From assembly GCF_016864375.1 (NCBI RefSeq), contig NZ_CP069354.1:310001-374000 (forward strand): a DNA stretch of 64,000 bases, written 5' to 3'. Position 1 is the stretch's first letter. Each line of letters starts with the position of its first letter. Made by a program: the position numbers and the translations under genes. This document shows, piece after piece, positions 45,698 through 55,171 of the stretch. Source of the DNA: Microvirga sp. VF16 (GTDB taxonomy: Bacteria > Pseudomonadota > Alphaproteobacteria > Rhizobiales > Beijerinckiaceae). The notes under the pieces were generated by a model, which saw only the letters and a program-made list of their open reading frames with translations, was not told where the DNA came from and did no database searches.

Positions 45698-46108
45698 TTA
45701 CGATCCGAAAGCACCGATCACGGCCCCCTCAACCAGGAGCACCGCGAGCCAATGGCCGCTGTCGATGGCCGTCAGCATCGGGCGCGCTCCGGAAAAGCCG
45801 TGATTCACCACCATGCTGGTGGCGACGAACCCGACCCAGGCCAGGAAACCCGTTGCGATTCCATTCGCGAGCGTCACCGGTCCGAGCCGGACGATGAGGA
45901 CAGCGAGCACGAACGCCATTACCAGTTCGGCCACGAAGGAGATGATGAAGGGGGCTGCCGAAGGTTTGCCAGTCGGGCCCATCAACTCTTCGCGGGTCTT
46001 GCCGAGAGCGGCCATCCACGGCTTTCCCAGGGCCATGTACCAGACCGCTCCGACGAGCCAGGCGGCAACGGCCGCGAGCACGACGGCGAGATAATTGATG
46101 TCAGGCAT
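45698..46108 (-). CDS. DUF1761 membrane protein
   Basis: 136 residues from ATG 46108 (MPDINYLAVVLAAVAAWLVG). Four membrane segments. The AVWYMALGKPWMAALGKTREEL loop after the first segment, the VGFVATSMVVNHGF segment and the terminal GHWLAVLLVEGAVIG match DUF1761 (PF08570). Function unknown. Confidence 0.88.
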   Translation of the reverse strand: MPDINYLAVVLAAVAAWLVGAVWYMALGKPWMAALGKTREELMGPTGKPSAAPFIISFVAELVMAFVLAVLIVRLGPVTLANGIATGFLAWVGFVATSMVVNHGFSGARPMLTAIDSGHWLAVLLVEGAVIGAFGS

Positions 46109-46148
46109 TCTCAAGACCCCAGCAAGCGGATGCATGATAGAACGTTTC

Positions 46149-46562
46149 TTATAATCCGCCCATCTTGCAGACGAGCTTCCATTCCTCGTCAGTCACCGGC
46201 TGTACCGAGAGGCGGGAATTGTTGACCAGGATCATGTCCTTCAGCTTCGGCTCTTTCTTGATGTCGTCGAGCGTCACAGGCTTCGGAAACGGCTCCACCG
46301 CCTTGATGTCCACCATGCCGAACTTGCCGGTCTCGTCAGTGTGGTCGGGATAGTATTCCTTGATCACCTCGACGATGCCCACCACCGCCTTGCCCTCGTT
46401 GGAATGATAGAAGAAGCCCTTCTCGCCCTTCTTCATTGCCATTAGGTTCTGCTTGGCCACGTGGTTGCGCACGCCGTTCCAGTGGGTGCCTTTCGCACCT
46501 TCCGCGACCTGGGCCTCCCAGGACCAGACCGAAGGTTCGGATTTGTAGAGCCAGTGGGCCAT
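46149..46562 (-). CDS. EVE domain protein
   Basis: 137 residues. Single EVE (PUA-like) domain: MAHWLYKSEPSVWSWE, WNGVRNHVAKQNLMAMKKGEKGFFYHSNEGKAVVGIVEV, and the terminal LSVQPVTDEEW. EVE domains bind modified bases in DNA or RNA (thymocyte nuclear protein 1 group). Lies 50 bp downstream of gpsA and is likely the third gene of the tsaD-gpsA transcript. Confidence 0.93.
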   Translation of the reverse strand: MAHWLYKSEPSVWSWEAQVAEGAKGTHWNGVRNHVAKQNLMAMKKGEKGFFYHSNEGKAVVGIVEVIKEYYPDHTDETGKFGMVDIKAVEPFPKPVTLDDIKKEPKLKDMILVNNSRLSVQPVTDEEWKLVCKMGGL

Positions 46563-46612
46563 GGTGTGCTTACCCCTTCATTCGTTTTGCGAAATCTTCC
46601 GCGGGTTTCGCT

Positions 46613-47605
46613 TCAATGCTCGGACTTGATCGGACGGTTCATCAGCGCATCGACCGCCTGATCGAGGGTCCATGCGCCGGACAGGATCTGCTCGACGGCT
46701 TCCGCGATCGGCATGTCGATGTTTTTCGCGCGCGCCAGCGCCACGAGGGCGCTTGCGGTCGCAGCCCCCTCCACCAGCTTGCCGCCGGCGGCCTCAACGA
46801 CACTCATGCCCTGGCCGAGACGCTGGCCGAAGGCGAAATTGCGCGAATGGGCCGAGGAGCAGGTGAGGACCAAGTCGCCAAGCCCTGAGAGCCCCATCAA
46901 AGTCTCCGCCTCGCCGCCATAGGCGCGGGCAAAACGCAGGAGTTCCGCGAAGCCGCGGGCGATGAGGGCGGCCTTGGCGCTTTCGCCGAGGCCTTTTCCG
47001 GCCACGGCCCCGCAGGCAATGGCGAGCACGTTCTTGGCCGCGCCGCCGATCTCGACGCCGCGTACGTCCTGGCGGTGATAGACACGCAGCGTCGGGCCGG
47101 AGAGGGCCGTTGCAAGCTCTTCGGCGAGAACCGCATCGCGGCAGGCGAGCGTCACGGCGGTGGGCAGGCCGCGGGCCACGTCGTCGGCGAAGCTCGGGCC
47201 CGAGAGCACGGCCACGGGCGAGCCGGGACGAACGATCTCCACCACGTCGCAGAGGAAGGCCTTGCTCTCCCGCTCAATGCCCTTGGCGCAGAGCACCAGG
47301 GGCGTCTCGGGCGGCAGCACGGAAGCCAGCGCCGCACTCATCTCCCGCGTCGTCTGAGCGGGCGTGACGAGAAGGACGGCGCGAGTGGAGGCCAGATCGG
47401 CGAGAGCGGCGGTCGGACGGATGCGGTCGTGGAGTTGCACGCCGGGCAGAAAACGCTCGTTGGAACGCGTCGCCGTCAGCGCCGCGGCATGCTCGGGCGA
47501 GCGCATCCAGAGCGCCACATCGTTGCCGGCGATGGCCGCGGCATTGGCCAGCGCCGTTCCCCAGGCACCCGCTCCGGCAATCCCGATCGGACCCGCCTGT
47601 GCCAT
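46613..47605 (-). CDS. gpsA: Glycerol-3-phosphate dehydrogenase [NAD(P)+]
   Basis: 330 residues from ATG 47605; the start overlaps the tsaD stop by one base (TGATG). N-terminal Rossmann motif GAGAWGTALA, substrate-binding AKGIE and GPSFADDVARGLPTA, catalytic Lys in GGAAKNVLAIA and MGLSGLGDLVLTC. It makes sn-glycerol-3-phosphate from DHAP for phospholipid synthesis. Confidence 0.96.
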   Translation of the reverse strand: MAQAGPIGIAGAGAWGTALANAAAIAGNDVALWMRSPEHAAALTATRSNERFLPGVQLHDRIRPTAALADLASTRAVLLVTPAQTTREMSAALASVLPPETPLVLCAKGIERESKAFLCDVVEIVRPGSPVAVLSGPSFADDVARGLPTAVTLACRDAVLAEELATALSGPTLRVYHRQDVRGVEIGGAAKNVLAIACGAVAGKGLGESAKAALIARGFAELLRFARAYGGEAETLMGLSGLGDLVLTCSSAHSRNFAFGQRLGQGMSVVEAAGGKLVEGAATASALVALARAKNIDMPIAEAVEQILSGAWTLDQAVDALMNRPIKSEH

Positions 47606-48660
47606 CACGCCTTCGCACCCGCCTCGTCGCGGCTGGTGTCCAGCGGCCAGCGGGCGCGGGCGGGGGCGGCGATATCGTCGATGAGGCCGAGGCGCATGCG
47701 CTCCAGGCCCGCCCAGGCGATCATGGCGCCGTTGTCGCCGCACAGATTCAGCGGCGGGGCCACGAGCTTGAGACCGGCCTCGACGGCGAGACGCTGCAGC
47801 CCCTGGCGCATACCCTGGTTGGCGGCGACGCCGCCCGCCACCACGAGGGCAGTCGGATGGCCCGCGATGTCGCGGAAGGTCCGTAAGGCCACGCGGGTGC
47901 GGTCGACCACCACGTCGACAATGGCGGCCTGGAAGCTGGCGCAGAGATCGGCGATGTCGCTTCCCGTGAGCGGCGCGATCTTTTCCGCCTCGATCCGCAC
48001 GGCGGTCTTGAGGCCGGAGAGCGAGAAATTCGGCTCCGCGCGGCCCTGCATCGGCCGTGGCAGGGCGAAGCGCTCCGGATTGCCCTTTGCTGCCTCCTGT
48101 TCCACGTGCGGCCCGCCGGGATAGGGGAGGCCCAGCATCTTGGCGACCTTGTCGAAGGCCTCGCCGATGGCGTCGTCGATGGTGGTGCCGAGGCGGACGT
48201 AATCGCCGACGCCGCGCACCGCCACGAGTTGCGTGTGGCCGCCGGAGGCGAGCAGCAGGAGATAGGGGAACCCGATGCCGTCGGTGAGGCGTGCGGTGAG
48301 CGCATGGGCTTCGAGATGGTTCACCGCCATCAGGGGCTTGCGGGTCACGAGCGCGATGGCTTTCGCCGTGGTCAGGCCCACCAGCACGCCGCCGATCAAC
48401 CCGGGACCGGCCGCCACCGCGATGCCGTCGATGTCCTTCACCGAGCAATTGGCGCCTTTCAGCGCGCGGGCGACGAGCCGGTCGATCACCTCCACATGGG
48501 CGCGGGCGGCGATTTCCGGCACGACGCCGCCATAGCGGGCATGTTCGGCGATCTGGCTCAGCACCTCGTTGGAGAGGATCTCGCCGCGTCCGTCGAAGCC
48601 GACGCCGACCACGGCGGCCGCGGTCTCGTCGCAGGTGGTCTCGATGCCTAGAATGCGCAT
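47605..48660 (-). CDS. tsaD: tRNA N6-adenosine threonylcarbamoyltransferase TsaD
   Basis: 351 residues. ASKHA fold: [18 protein letters not shown], metal-binding [11 protein letters not shown] (His pair), [12 protein letters not shown], and [10 protein letters not shown] near 270. It transfers threonylcarbamoyl to A37 of ANN-decoding tRNAs with TsaB and TsaE, which are not in the window. Divergent from hemC, a conserved arrangement in alphaproteobacteria. Confidence 0.97.
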   Translation of the reverse strand: MRILGIETTCDETAAAVVGVGFDGRGEILSNEVLSQIAEHARYGGVVPEIAARAHVEVIDRLVARALKGANCSVKDIDGIAVAAGPGLIGGVLVGLTTAKAIALVTRKPLMAVNHLEAHALTARLTDGIGFPYLLLLASGGHTQLVAVRGVGDYVRLGTTIDDAIGEAFDKVAKMLGLPYPGGPHVEQEAAKGNPERFALPRPMQGRAEPNFSLSGLKTAVRIEAEKIAPLTGSDIADLCASFQAAIVDVVVDRTRVALRTFRDIAGHPTALVVAGGVAANQGMRQGLQRLAVEAGLKLVAPPLNLCGDNGAMIAWAGLERMRLGLIDDIAAPARARWPLDTSRDEAGAKA

Positions 48661-48716
48661 GATCGTTGGCTGCTCGATTAAGGTGTTGTCCGGGCTTTCG
48701 GCCCGGCGTTCCTCCC

Positions 48717-48746
48717 CCTATAGTCCGCCGCGCCGCACAAGATCAA
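48717..48746 (-). promoter_or_regulatory. Candidate sigma-70 promoter of tsaD-gpsA
   Basis: On the minus strand TTGATC (complement of 48741-48746), an 18-bp spacer, then TATAGG (complement of 48717-48722), about 57 bp before the tsaD ATG. Only a two-box match. Confidence 0.4.
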
Positions 48747-48844
48747 ACGCAGATCGCATTTGACATTCTATTGAATTCGCATGATCCGGGCGGACAACCG
48801 GCTTCCACTTATCCTGATCATGCTTGAAGGAGAACCCAGCCAGA

Positions 48845-49771
48845 ATGACCGCTTCACCCACCCTGGTCATCGGTACGCGAGGAAGCCCCTTGGCTCTCGC
48901 ACAGGCTCACGAGACGCAAGACAGGCTGGTCGCCGCCCATGGCTGGACCGTGGAGCACCTGCCCCTGTCGATCATCAAGACCACGGGCGATGCGATCCAG
49001 GACCGGCCCCTCTCGGAGGCTGGCGGCAAGGGACTCTTCACCAAGGAACTCGACATTGCGCTGCTCGACGGCTCCATCGATCTCGCGGTCCATTCCGCCA
49101 AGGACCTGCCGACGACCCTGCCGGGCGGAATCGTCATCGCCGGCTTCCTGCCGCGCGAGGATGTGCGCGACGCCTTCATCAGCCATCGCTTCAAGAGTTT
49201 GAACGATTTGCCGCAAGGAGCCATTGTCGGCTCCGCGTCCCTGCGGCGGCAGGCGCAGATCCGCCGCCTGCGGCCGGATCTCCAGGTGACACTTCTGCGC
49301 GGCAACGTGCAGACGCGTCTGGCAAAGCTCGAGCGCGGCGAGGTCGATGCGACTCTCCTCGCCATGGCGGGCCTGCGCCGTCTCGGGCTCACCGGTCATG
49401 TGACGACGGTTCTCGAAACGGACGATTTCCTCCCCGCCGTGGGACAGGGCGCCATCGCCATCGCGATCCGGGCCGAAGACGAGCGGGTGCGTCAGGCGCT
49501 TCATCCAATCCTCGATGCGCCGACCGGCCAGGCGCTCGCCGCCGAGCGCGCCTTTCTCACCATCCTCGACGGTTCCTGCCGCACGCCGATTGCGGGCCAT
49601 GCGCGGCTGAACGGCAGCGAACTCGAAATCCGCGGCCTCGTGCTGCGTCCGGATGGCTCTGAGAGCCTGGAGGTCGTGCGCCGCGGCTCGCCCGACGATG
49701 CCGTGGCGCTCGGGCGCGAGGCTGGCTCGGAACTTCGCTCCCGCATGCCGCCGGATTTCCTGAAAGCCTGA
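48845..49771 (+). CDS. hemC: Porphobilinogen deaminase (hydroxymethylbilane synthase)
   Basis: 308 residues from ATG 48845; AAGGAG lies 12 nt upstream, a rather long spacing, and a TTG at 48824 is a less likely start. Signatures: IGTRGSPLALAQ, DxxDxxVHSAKDLPT, ASLRRQAQIRRLRPDL, RGNVQTRLAKLE and the dipyrromethane-binding Cys in LDGSCRTPIAGHA. Condenses four porphobilinogens to hydroxymethylbilane. First gene of the heme cluster. Confidence 0.96.
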   Translation: MTASPTLVIGTRGSPLALAQAHETQDRLVAAHGWTVEHLPLSIIKTTGDAIQDRPLSEAGGKGLFTKELDIALLDGSIDLAVHSAKDLPTTLPGGIVIAGFLPREDVRDAFISHRFKSLNDLPQGAIVGSASLRRQAQIRRLRPDLQVTLLRGNVQTRLAKLERGEVDATLLAMAGLRRLGLTGHVTTVLETDDFLPAVGQGAIAIAIRAEDERVRQALHPILDAPTGQALAAERAFLTILDGSCRTPIAGHARLNGSELEIRGLVLRPDGSESLEVVRRGSPDDAVALGREAGSELRSRMPPDFLKA

Positions 49772-50466
49772 TGCGAATCCTCGTCACCCGCTCGCCCGAG
49801 GACGCCGAGCGCACGGCCGAGAGGCTGACGGCGCGCGGTCATGAGGCGTGCCTTGCGCCCGTCACCCGGATCGTGCCGACGGGCGACCTCAAGCCCGACG
49901 GAGCTTATGATGCGCTCATCGTCACGAGCGCTCACGCCGTCGATGCTCTGGGCGATCTGGAGCGGCAAAAGCCGGTCTTTGCCGTCGGCGAGCGCACGGC
50001 CGATGCGGTGCGCTCGCAAGGATTCGTCGACGTGTCCGTGGCGGAAGGCGACGCGGTTTCGCTATCGCGGCTGATTCGTGGGCAGCTGCAATCCAGCCTC
50101 ACCCTTTTCCACGTGACGGCCCGTCATCACAAGGAGGAGCCGGCGGCTTCCCTGCGCGCGGCGGGATTTCACGTGCTGCAATGGGAGGCCTATGAGGCGA
50201 AAGCCGTCGAACATCTTCCCGATGCTGCCATCGAGGCCCTGCGCACTGGCCAAATCGGCGCCGCGCTCCATTATTCACGGCGGAGCGCGGATCTCGTCGT
50301 CCGGCTGGCGGAGGAGGCGGGACTGGCGTCCAGTCTCAAAACTTTTCCCCATCTCTGCCTGTCGGCCGATGTGGCTGCGCCCCTGATGTCGGCCGGCGCT
50401 AAGACCCTTGTGGCGGGAGAGCCTTCCGAGGAGGCGCTTCTTGGGCTCCTCGATCCGCTCCCGTGA
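49771..50466 (+). CDS. hemD: Uroporphyrinogen-III synthase
   Basis: 231 residues. The sequence is weakly conserved in this family, but MRILVTRSPEDAERTAERLTARGH, the AxxVTSAHAVDAL, FAVGERTADAVRSQGF and ALHYSRRSADLVVRLA segments, the length and its one-base overlap with hemC all agree. Cyclises hydroxymethylbilane with D-ring inversion. Confidence 0.92.
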   Translation: MRILVTRSPEDAERTAERLTARGHEACLAPVTRIVPTGDLKPDGAYDALIVTSAHAVDALGDLERQKPVFAVGERTADAVRSQGFVDVSVAEGDAVSLSRLIRGQLQSSLTLFHVTARHHKEEPAASLRAAGFHVLQWEAYEAKAVEHLPDAAIEALRTGQIGAALHYSRRSADLVVRLAEEAGLASSLKTFPHLCLSADVAAPLMSAGAKTLVAGEPSEEALLGLLDPLP

Positions 50467-50679
50467 AACCTGTCGCCGCTTTGGTTACGATCCTGGTGAT
50501 AGGGATCTTTGCCATATGGAGAGGATCATGATCCGATGAGCCTGTCCGATTTTGAGATCGTACCGCAGGGAGGGAACGAAACGCTGCGCCCAAGCTCGCC
50601 TCAATTGCCTTTCACACTGACCGTTTGAAGATCTCGCTCCAGGCGAATCCCTCCCTGGCGACCCGTGCAAGAGTGACCC

Positions 50680-52299
50680 GTGACCGATTCATCTGATCCC
50701 CGACGTCCGAAATCGTCCCGCAAGAAGCCCTCGCGTGAGCCGGCGACCCTCGACCTGAAGGCGACCGTGATCAACGACGGTTCGGTTCGGGCCAGTCCCG
50801 AAGGCGAAGCCCAGGATACGCTTGGGAACGACACGTTTGGACCGGACACTCTTGGCAGGGACGTTCGCGCGCCGGAGGCTGCATCGGCGGATACCCTGCC
50901 GGGTGCGCAGCCGGAAGAGACCATCGCCAGCTCCAGCGAGCCTCCGGCCGATAATGTGGTGGTTTCACCTGAAGCCACTCTCGATTCGGGGATCGGCACC
51001 GATACGCTCCCCTCCGGGGCCTCCGTCGAGGAGTCTGGAAGGCAGGATACCATTTTACCGGAAAGCTCCTTCGGAGAACCTTCCACGTCGCAGACGCGCG
51101 AGGAAACCGTGCCTCCGCGCCCCGCTCCCGAGCAGCGCAGTTCCGCCGGTGCCCTGATCGGGGCCGGCCTGCTCGGAGGCGTCATCGGTGCCGGGCTTCT
51201 CTATGGATTGCAGGCATGGCAGGAATCGCCAGGGCAGAACCAGCCGGTCGAGTTGCGTCTGGCTCAGCTCGAGCAGCGCCTGGGAGCCCTCCGGCAGCCC
51301 GGACCGGCTGGTCAGCCGCAGGGCAATGTCCAGGCGCTGACCGAGCGCGTGCAGGCGCTCGAAACCGCCAAGGGCGAGCTGGATCAACGGCTCCAAGGCA
51401 TCCAGAGCACGGCCCAGCAGGCCGCGAGCCAAGCCGAGGCAGCCCTGAACCGTCCCATGCCTGAGGCTCCGCAGCCGGCTCCCCAGAACGAGGCGGCGCT
51501 CACGGACCTGACCAGCCGTCTTTCGGCGCTGGACGAGCAGGTTCGGGCGAATGCCCAGAACGCGACGAATGCCGCGAACGTCACGCAGGATCTCGACCGC
51601 CGCATTACGGATCTGGATCGTCGCTTCGCTGACCAGGTCCGCCAATTCGGTGAAGCGGAAAGACGTTTTGGGGAGACGGAGCGCCGGTTCACGGACACCG
51701 ACCGCCGCTTCTCCGAGCAGGAGCAGCGTCTTGCCGCGCTCTCTCAGCAGGCGGTGGAAAACACCCGGAACGCCGAGGCAGCGAGCCAGACCGGAACCAA
51801 GGTCGTTCTCGCTGGTCGCCTGAACGATACGCTGAACAGCGGCACGCCTTATGCGGACGTGCTCGACGGCGTGAAGAAGGCCGGAGCCGAGGCGAGCCGC
51901 GTGGCGCCTCTGGAGCCCTTCGCGCAGCAGGGCGCTCCGACGGCGGAGTCGCTGGCCCGCAGCTTCGAGCCGGTCGAGACGGCGATCCTGCGTGAGAGCC
52001 GCGGCCCGACGAACAGCTGGACCGACCGGCTGCTGCGCATGGCCGACCGGGTGGTCACGGTCAAGCCGGTGAACGAAGCCGGCTCGACCGGCGTTCCGGC
52101 CCTTACTGCACGCATCCGGCAGGCCCTGGAGCACGGCGATGTGGTCGAGGCCGCTGCCGCATGGGATGCCTTGCCGGAGCCGTCGCGGCGGCTTTCCGAG
52201 GAATGGGGCCGGCAGGTCAAGGCGGTCGCCGCGGCCCATCAGGCCGCGCAGGCGATCAGCACCGATGCTCTCGCCACCCTCAACCGTACGACGCAATAA
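50680..52299 (+). CDS. Mitofilin/Mic60-like inner-membrane protein
   Basis: 539 residues from GTG 50680. Disordered, charged N-terminus (1 to about 150), one membrane segment (about 154-176, ALIGAGLLGGVIGAGLLYG), a long coiled-coil (about 185-365) with repeated RRITDLDRRFADQVR-like heptads (ERRFGETERRFTDTDRRF), and a helical C-terminal domain (about 370-539) corresponding to the mitofilin signature domain. In alphaproteobacteria the Mic60 homologue lies in the heme operon before hemY, as here, and shapes intracytoplasmic membranes. The 213-bp gap to hemD holds no gene. Confidence 0.88.
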   Translation: MTDSSDPRRPKSSRKKPSREPATLDLKATVINDGSVRASPEGEAQDTLGNDTFGPDTLGRDVRAPEAASADTLPGAQPEETIASSSEPPADNVVVSPEATLDSGIGTDTLPSGASVEESGRQDTILPESSFGEPSTSQTREETVPPRPAPEQRSSAGALIGAGLLGGVIGAGLLYGLQAWQESPGQNQPVELRLAQLEQRLGALRQPGPAGQPQGNVQALTERVQALETAKGELDQRLQGIQSTAQQAASQAEAALNRPMPEAPQPAPQNEAALTDLTSRLSALDEQVRANAQNATNAANVTQDLDRRITDLDRRFADQVRQFGEAERRFGETERRFTDTDRRFSEQEQRLAALSQQAVENTRNAEAASQTGTKVVLAGRLNDTLNSGTPYADVLDGVKKAGAEASRVAPLEPFAQQGAPTAESLARSFEPVETAILRESRGPTNSWTDRLLRMADRVVTVKPVNEAGSTGVPALTARIRQALEHGDVVEAAAAWDALPEPSRRLSEEWGRQVKAVAAAHQAAQAISTDALATLNRTTQ

Positions 52300-52314
52300 A
52301 AGGATCTGCCCCGC

Positions 52315-53910
52315 ATGTGGCGCGCTCTTGTTTTCATCGGTCTTCTCTGCGTCGCGGCCTTTGGCGCGGTCTGGCTGGCCGACCGGCCGGGGACGGTCCT
52401 GATCACCTTCGGCGGCTATGAGATTCAGATGTCGGTGGCGGTGGCCGCCATCGCGCTGGCCGGCCTGGCTTTGGCGCTGGCTCTGCTCTGGGCCCTGATC
52501 ACCGGTCTCATCCAGCTTCCCACCCGCCTGACCTTCGCGTCCCGTGCGCGCCGCCGTTCCCGCGGCTATCAGGCCGTCTCCAGGGGCATGGTGGCGGTCG
52601 GCGCGGGCGATACCATCGCCGCCCGCCGCTATGCCAACGAGGCCGAGCGCCTCCTGGGTAAGGAGCCGCTGACGCTGCTGCTCAAGGCCCAGGCCGCCCA
52701 GGTCTCGGGCAATCGGGAGGCAGCCGAGGCAGCCTTCACGCAGATGATGGACGAGGACGAGACTCGGGTTCTCGGCCTGCGCGGCCTGTTCGTCGAGGCG
52801 CGACGCCGGGGTGATGCAGCCTCGGCCCACCAATACGCCTCCGAAGCCGTGCGTCTGGCCCCGGCCGCCGCCTGGGCGAGCGATGCGGTTCTCGAAGCAC
52901 GCTGCGCTGAACGGGATTGGCGCGGAGCCCTGGAGACCGTCGAGCGGCGGACCTCTCTCGGTCTTCTCGACAAGAAAACGGCCAAGCGTCACCGGGCTGT
53001 GCTTCTGACCGCCGATGCCCTGGAAAGGGTCGATCACGATCCGGAAGGTGCGCTCCGCAGCGCTCAGGATGCCACGAAGCTCGCGCCCGACCTCGTGCCG
53101 GCTGCGGCCCTTGCCGGCCGTCTGCTGTCGCGAAAGGGCGATTTGCGCAAGGCCGCCAAGGTGGTGGAAGCCGCCTGGAGCACCCAGCCGCATCCGGATC
53201 TGGCGGAAGTCTATCTTAATCTTCGCCCAGGCGATTCCGCTCTCGACCGCCTCAAGCGCGCCGAGACCCTGTCCCGCCTTTCCAACGGAGCCCCGGAAGG
53301 CAGGCTCGCTGTGGCACGCTCGGCTCTCGAAGCGCGCGAGTTCGGCCGCGCCCGCGATGCACTCGAACCGCTCCTGCAGGATCGTCCGAGCATGCGGGTG
53401 TGCCTGCTCATGTCCGATTTGGAGCAGGCGGAGCACGGCTCCACGGGCAAGGGCCGGGAATGGCTCGCCCGCGCCACCCGCGCGCCGCGGGATCCGGCCT
53501 GGATCGCCGACGGGGTTGTGTCGGACCACTGGGCGCCGATCTCCCCCGTCACCGGCCGCCTCGACGCTTTCGTCTGGCAGGCGCCGCCCGATGTGCTGAT
53601 CGCCCCCGAGCTCACCCTGCACGACGACGTGACGGCCGATCTCGATGACGAGGTCAGGGCGCTGCCCATTGCGGCAGCGGAAGAGCCTGCTCCCCCGCCT
53701 GTCAGCGAGCCCGCTCCCGCACCTGAGCCCGCGCCTGCGGAGAAAGAAGTCCGCGCCGAAGCCATCGTCGCAGAGCCGGTCAGGGATGAGGTAAAGGAGG
53801 AAGCATCCCTCCCGCAGCCCGAGCCGGTTGTCTTCCCGACCACGCCGCCCGACGTGCCGAAGCCGAAGGAACAGGCGTCCGCACGTCGCAGCGTTTTTTC
53901 GGTCTGGTAG
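52315..53910 (+). CDS. hemY: HemY family TPR protein of heme operon
   Basis: 531 residues, 15 bp behind the mitofilin gene. Two N-terminal membrane segments (about 2-20 and 40-63), HemY_N domain (RARRRSRGYQAVSRGMVAVGAGDTIAARRYA), then TPR-like helical repeats (about 100-400), and a Pro/Glu/Ala-rich C-terminal tail (PAPEPAPAEKEVRAEAI). This is the enterobacterial-type HemY, a scaffold-like protein of unclear role, not protoporphyrinogen oxidase. Confidence 0.93.
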   Translation: MWRALVFIGLLCVAAFGAVWLADRPGTVLITFGGYEIQMSVAVAAIALAGLALALALLWALITGLIQLPTRLTFASRARRRSRGYQAVSRGMVAVGAGDTIAARRYANEAERLLGKEPLTLLLKAQAAQVSGNREAAEAAFTQMMDEDETRVLGLRGLFVEARRRGDAASAHQYASEAVRLAPAAAWASDAVLEARCAERDWRGALETVERRTSLGLLDKKTAKRHRAVLLTADALERVDHDPEGALRSAQDATKLAPDLVPAAALAGRLLSRKGDLRKAAKVVEAAWSTQPHPDLAEVYLNLRPGDSALDRLKRAETLSRLSNGAPEGRLAVARSALEAREFGRARDALEPLLQDRPSMRVCLLMSDLEQAEHGSTGKGREWLARATRAPRDPAWIADGVVSDHWAPISPVTGRLDAFVWQAPPDVLIAPELTLHDDVTADLDDEVRALPIAAAEEPAPPPVSEPAPAPEPAPAEKEVRAEAIVAEPVRDEVKEEASLPQPEPVVFPTTPPDVPKPKEQASARRSVFSVW

Positions 53911-53990
53911 GCCGTTCCGACCTTTCCCTCCCTTGCCAAGCGGCGGGGGAGCGGGTAAGAGGGCGGCCTCTCGGATCGCAGAATTGCGAT

Positions 53991-54066
53991 GCCGCAATAG
54001 CTCAGCTGGTAGAGCACCTCATTCGTAATGAGGGGGTCGGGGGTTCGAATCCCTCTTGCGGCACCA
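53991..54066 (+). tRNA. tRNA-Thr (anticodon CGT)
   Basis: 76 nt with encoded CCA. Acceptor arms GCCGCAA/TTGCGGC, D-arm GCTC-AGCTGGTAG-AGC, anticodon stem-loop CCTCA-TTCGTAA-TGAGG, T-arm GGGGG-TTCGAAT-CCCTC. Anticodon CGT reads ACG. Confidence 0.96.
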
Positions 54067-54107
54067 TTCCACTCCTGACGGCGACGTCAGGCCGGAAGGC
54101 ATGGCAG

Positions 54108-54183
<76 letters not shown>

Positions 54184-54190
54184 TCCTGCT

Positions 54191-54302
54191 AGCGCATCGT
54201 GCGGAAAAGTGTTTACAGTTTTCCGCACCGAACGATGCGCCAACATGACGAGGAGCATCGGAGTGCTCCCAAAAGCGCATTCCACTTTTGGGTCCGATGC
54301 TA
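54191..54302. repeat. Interspersed palindromic repeat, family R1, copy E
   Basis: GCGCATCGTGCGGAAAAGTG...CAGTTTTCCGCA, then CCCAAAAGCGC...CCACTTTTGGGTCCGATGC. Located exactly between the tRNA-Ala and tRNA-Gly genes. Confidence 0.8.
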
Positions 54303-54319
54303 GAGACGAGAGGGAGCGT

Positions 54320-54394
54320 GCGGGTGTAGCTCAGGGGTAGAGCACAACCTTGCCAAGGTTGGGGTCGAGGGTTCGAATCCCTTCGCCCGCTCCA
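54320..54394 (+). tRNA. tRNA-Gly (anticodon GCC)
   Basis: 75 nt with encoded CCA. Acceptor GCGGGTG/CGCCCGC, anticodon stem-loop CAACC-TTGCCAA-GGTTG, T-arm GAGGG-TTCGAAT-CCCTT. Anticodon GCC reads GGC/GGU. Confidence 0.96.
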
Positions 54395-54422
54395 ATTTCC
54401 TTCCCAAGGGAAACTCATCGAC

Positions 54423-54451
54423 AAGGCGCCTTCGGGCGCCTTTCGTGTTTT
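54423..54451 (+). terminator. Rho-independent terminator of tRNA cluster
   Basis: 8-bp stem AAGGCGCC / GGCGCCTT with a TTCG loop, followed by TCGTGTTTT, 28 bp after tRNA-Gly. Confidence 0.8.
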
Positions 54452-54452
54452 A

Positions 54453-54600
54453 AGCATCGTGTGGAGAAGTGGCTCTGGTTCTTCGCACTAGAGCATCGGA
54501 CCCAAAAGTGGACCCACTTTTGGAATCTGATCCGATGCTCCACTCTTTGGAGAGCGCATCGTGCGGAAAACCGGGACCACTTTTCCGCACGATGCGCTAG
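54453..54600. repeat. Interspersed palindromic repeat, family R1, copy F
   Basis: Longer copy: GCATCGTGTGGAGAAGTGG, GAGCATCGGACCCAAAAGTG, CACTTTTGGAATCTGATCC, then GCGCATCGTGCGGAAAACCG and CCACTTTTCCGCACGATGCG. Contains both module orientations, as if two copies were joined head to head. Confidence 0.75.
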
Positions 54601-54601
54601 A

Positions 54602-54710
54602 GCTGTTTCCACTGACGTGGAATCATCTCTTCTCCTTGGGTTGCCGCATTTTTGGGGCTGCTGCATTTTTTGACGGCGAACCGGATCCACTTCGCCGAAA
54701 AATGCTCCAG
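54602..54710. repeat. Interspersed repeat, family R4, copy 2
   Basis: Counterpart of 31512-31600: TGGAATCATCTCT, GGCGAACCGGATCCACTTCGCC, AATGCTCCA. Directly adjoins R1 copy F. Confidence 0.7.
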
Positions 54711-55113
54711 ACGATGCGTCCAGCAAGAAGCTGCGCTCATGAATCAAACGGGCCCATTCCATGGATGGAAGGGCCCGCGGTGACTCTCGGTCACACGTCA
54801 TTGACGTTCATCCGGGTAAACCGGTTAGTGAATTCCAAAATGTCGAGCTGAAGGGTGCCTCCAACGCTCAAAGTATCGACGCGGAGGGGGTCTTCAGCCC
54901 AGGCGAAATCGCGATGCCTGCCTCCATCCGTTCAAGCCGGGGCGGGTGCCCGGTTCATCGATGTTGCGGAACCAGCGTCGGTCAGGAACCCGCTCGAACA
55001 AGCATGCCGGTCCGCTCTCTACGATGGGTATGTCTCCAGGAGCGAGACCTCAACCCATCGTAACCTAAAGATTCTCGAAGGGCGCTTGTTTCAGCGTGGC
55101 GGCAAAGAAAATG
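54711..55113. other. 400-bp gap without a supported gene
   Basis: Starts with a hairpin at 54749-54777 (CGGGCCC...GGGCCCG). Two plus-strand frames (54761-55063 and 54855-55124) are open, but they lack a ribosome-binding site, family resemblance and plausible codon pattern. A transcript ending at the 55114 terminator is possible. Confidence 0.4.
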
Positions 55114-55143
55114 GGCTCGGCTAACAGTTAGCCGAGCCTTTTT
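55114..55143. terminator. Bidirectional Rho-independent terminator
   Basis: Near-perfect stem GGCTCGGCTA / TAGCCGAGCC around ACAGT, followed by TTTTT on the plus strand and by CATTTTCTTT on the minus strand. It is 29 bp beyond the minus-strand chemoreceptor stop, its most likely user. Confidence 0.85.
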
Positions 55144-55171
55144 GATTTCGGTGGATGTTGAACGGAGATGC

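Noticed and set aside
52315..53910. HemY as protoporphyrinogen oxidase
   Set aside because: The Bacillus-type HemY oxidase has an FAD-binding GxGxxG start; this protein has two membrane segments and TPR-like repeats, the enterobacterial HemY type.
51055..53997. 980-codon minus-strand frame opposite the mitofilin-like and hemY genes
   Set aside because: Spans two well-supported genes in antisense, Arg-rich and low-complexity; a codon-bias artefact.
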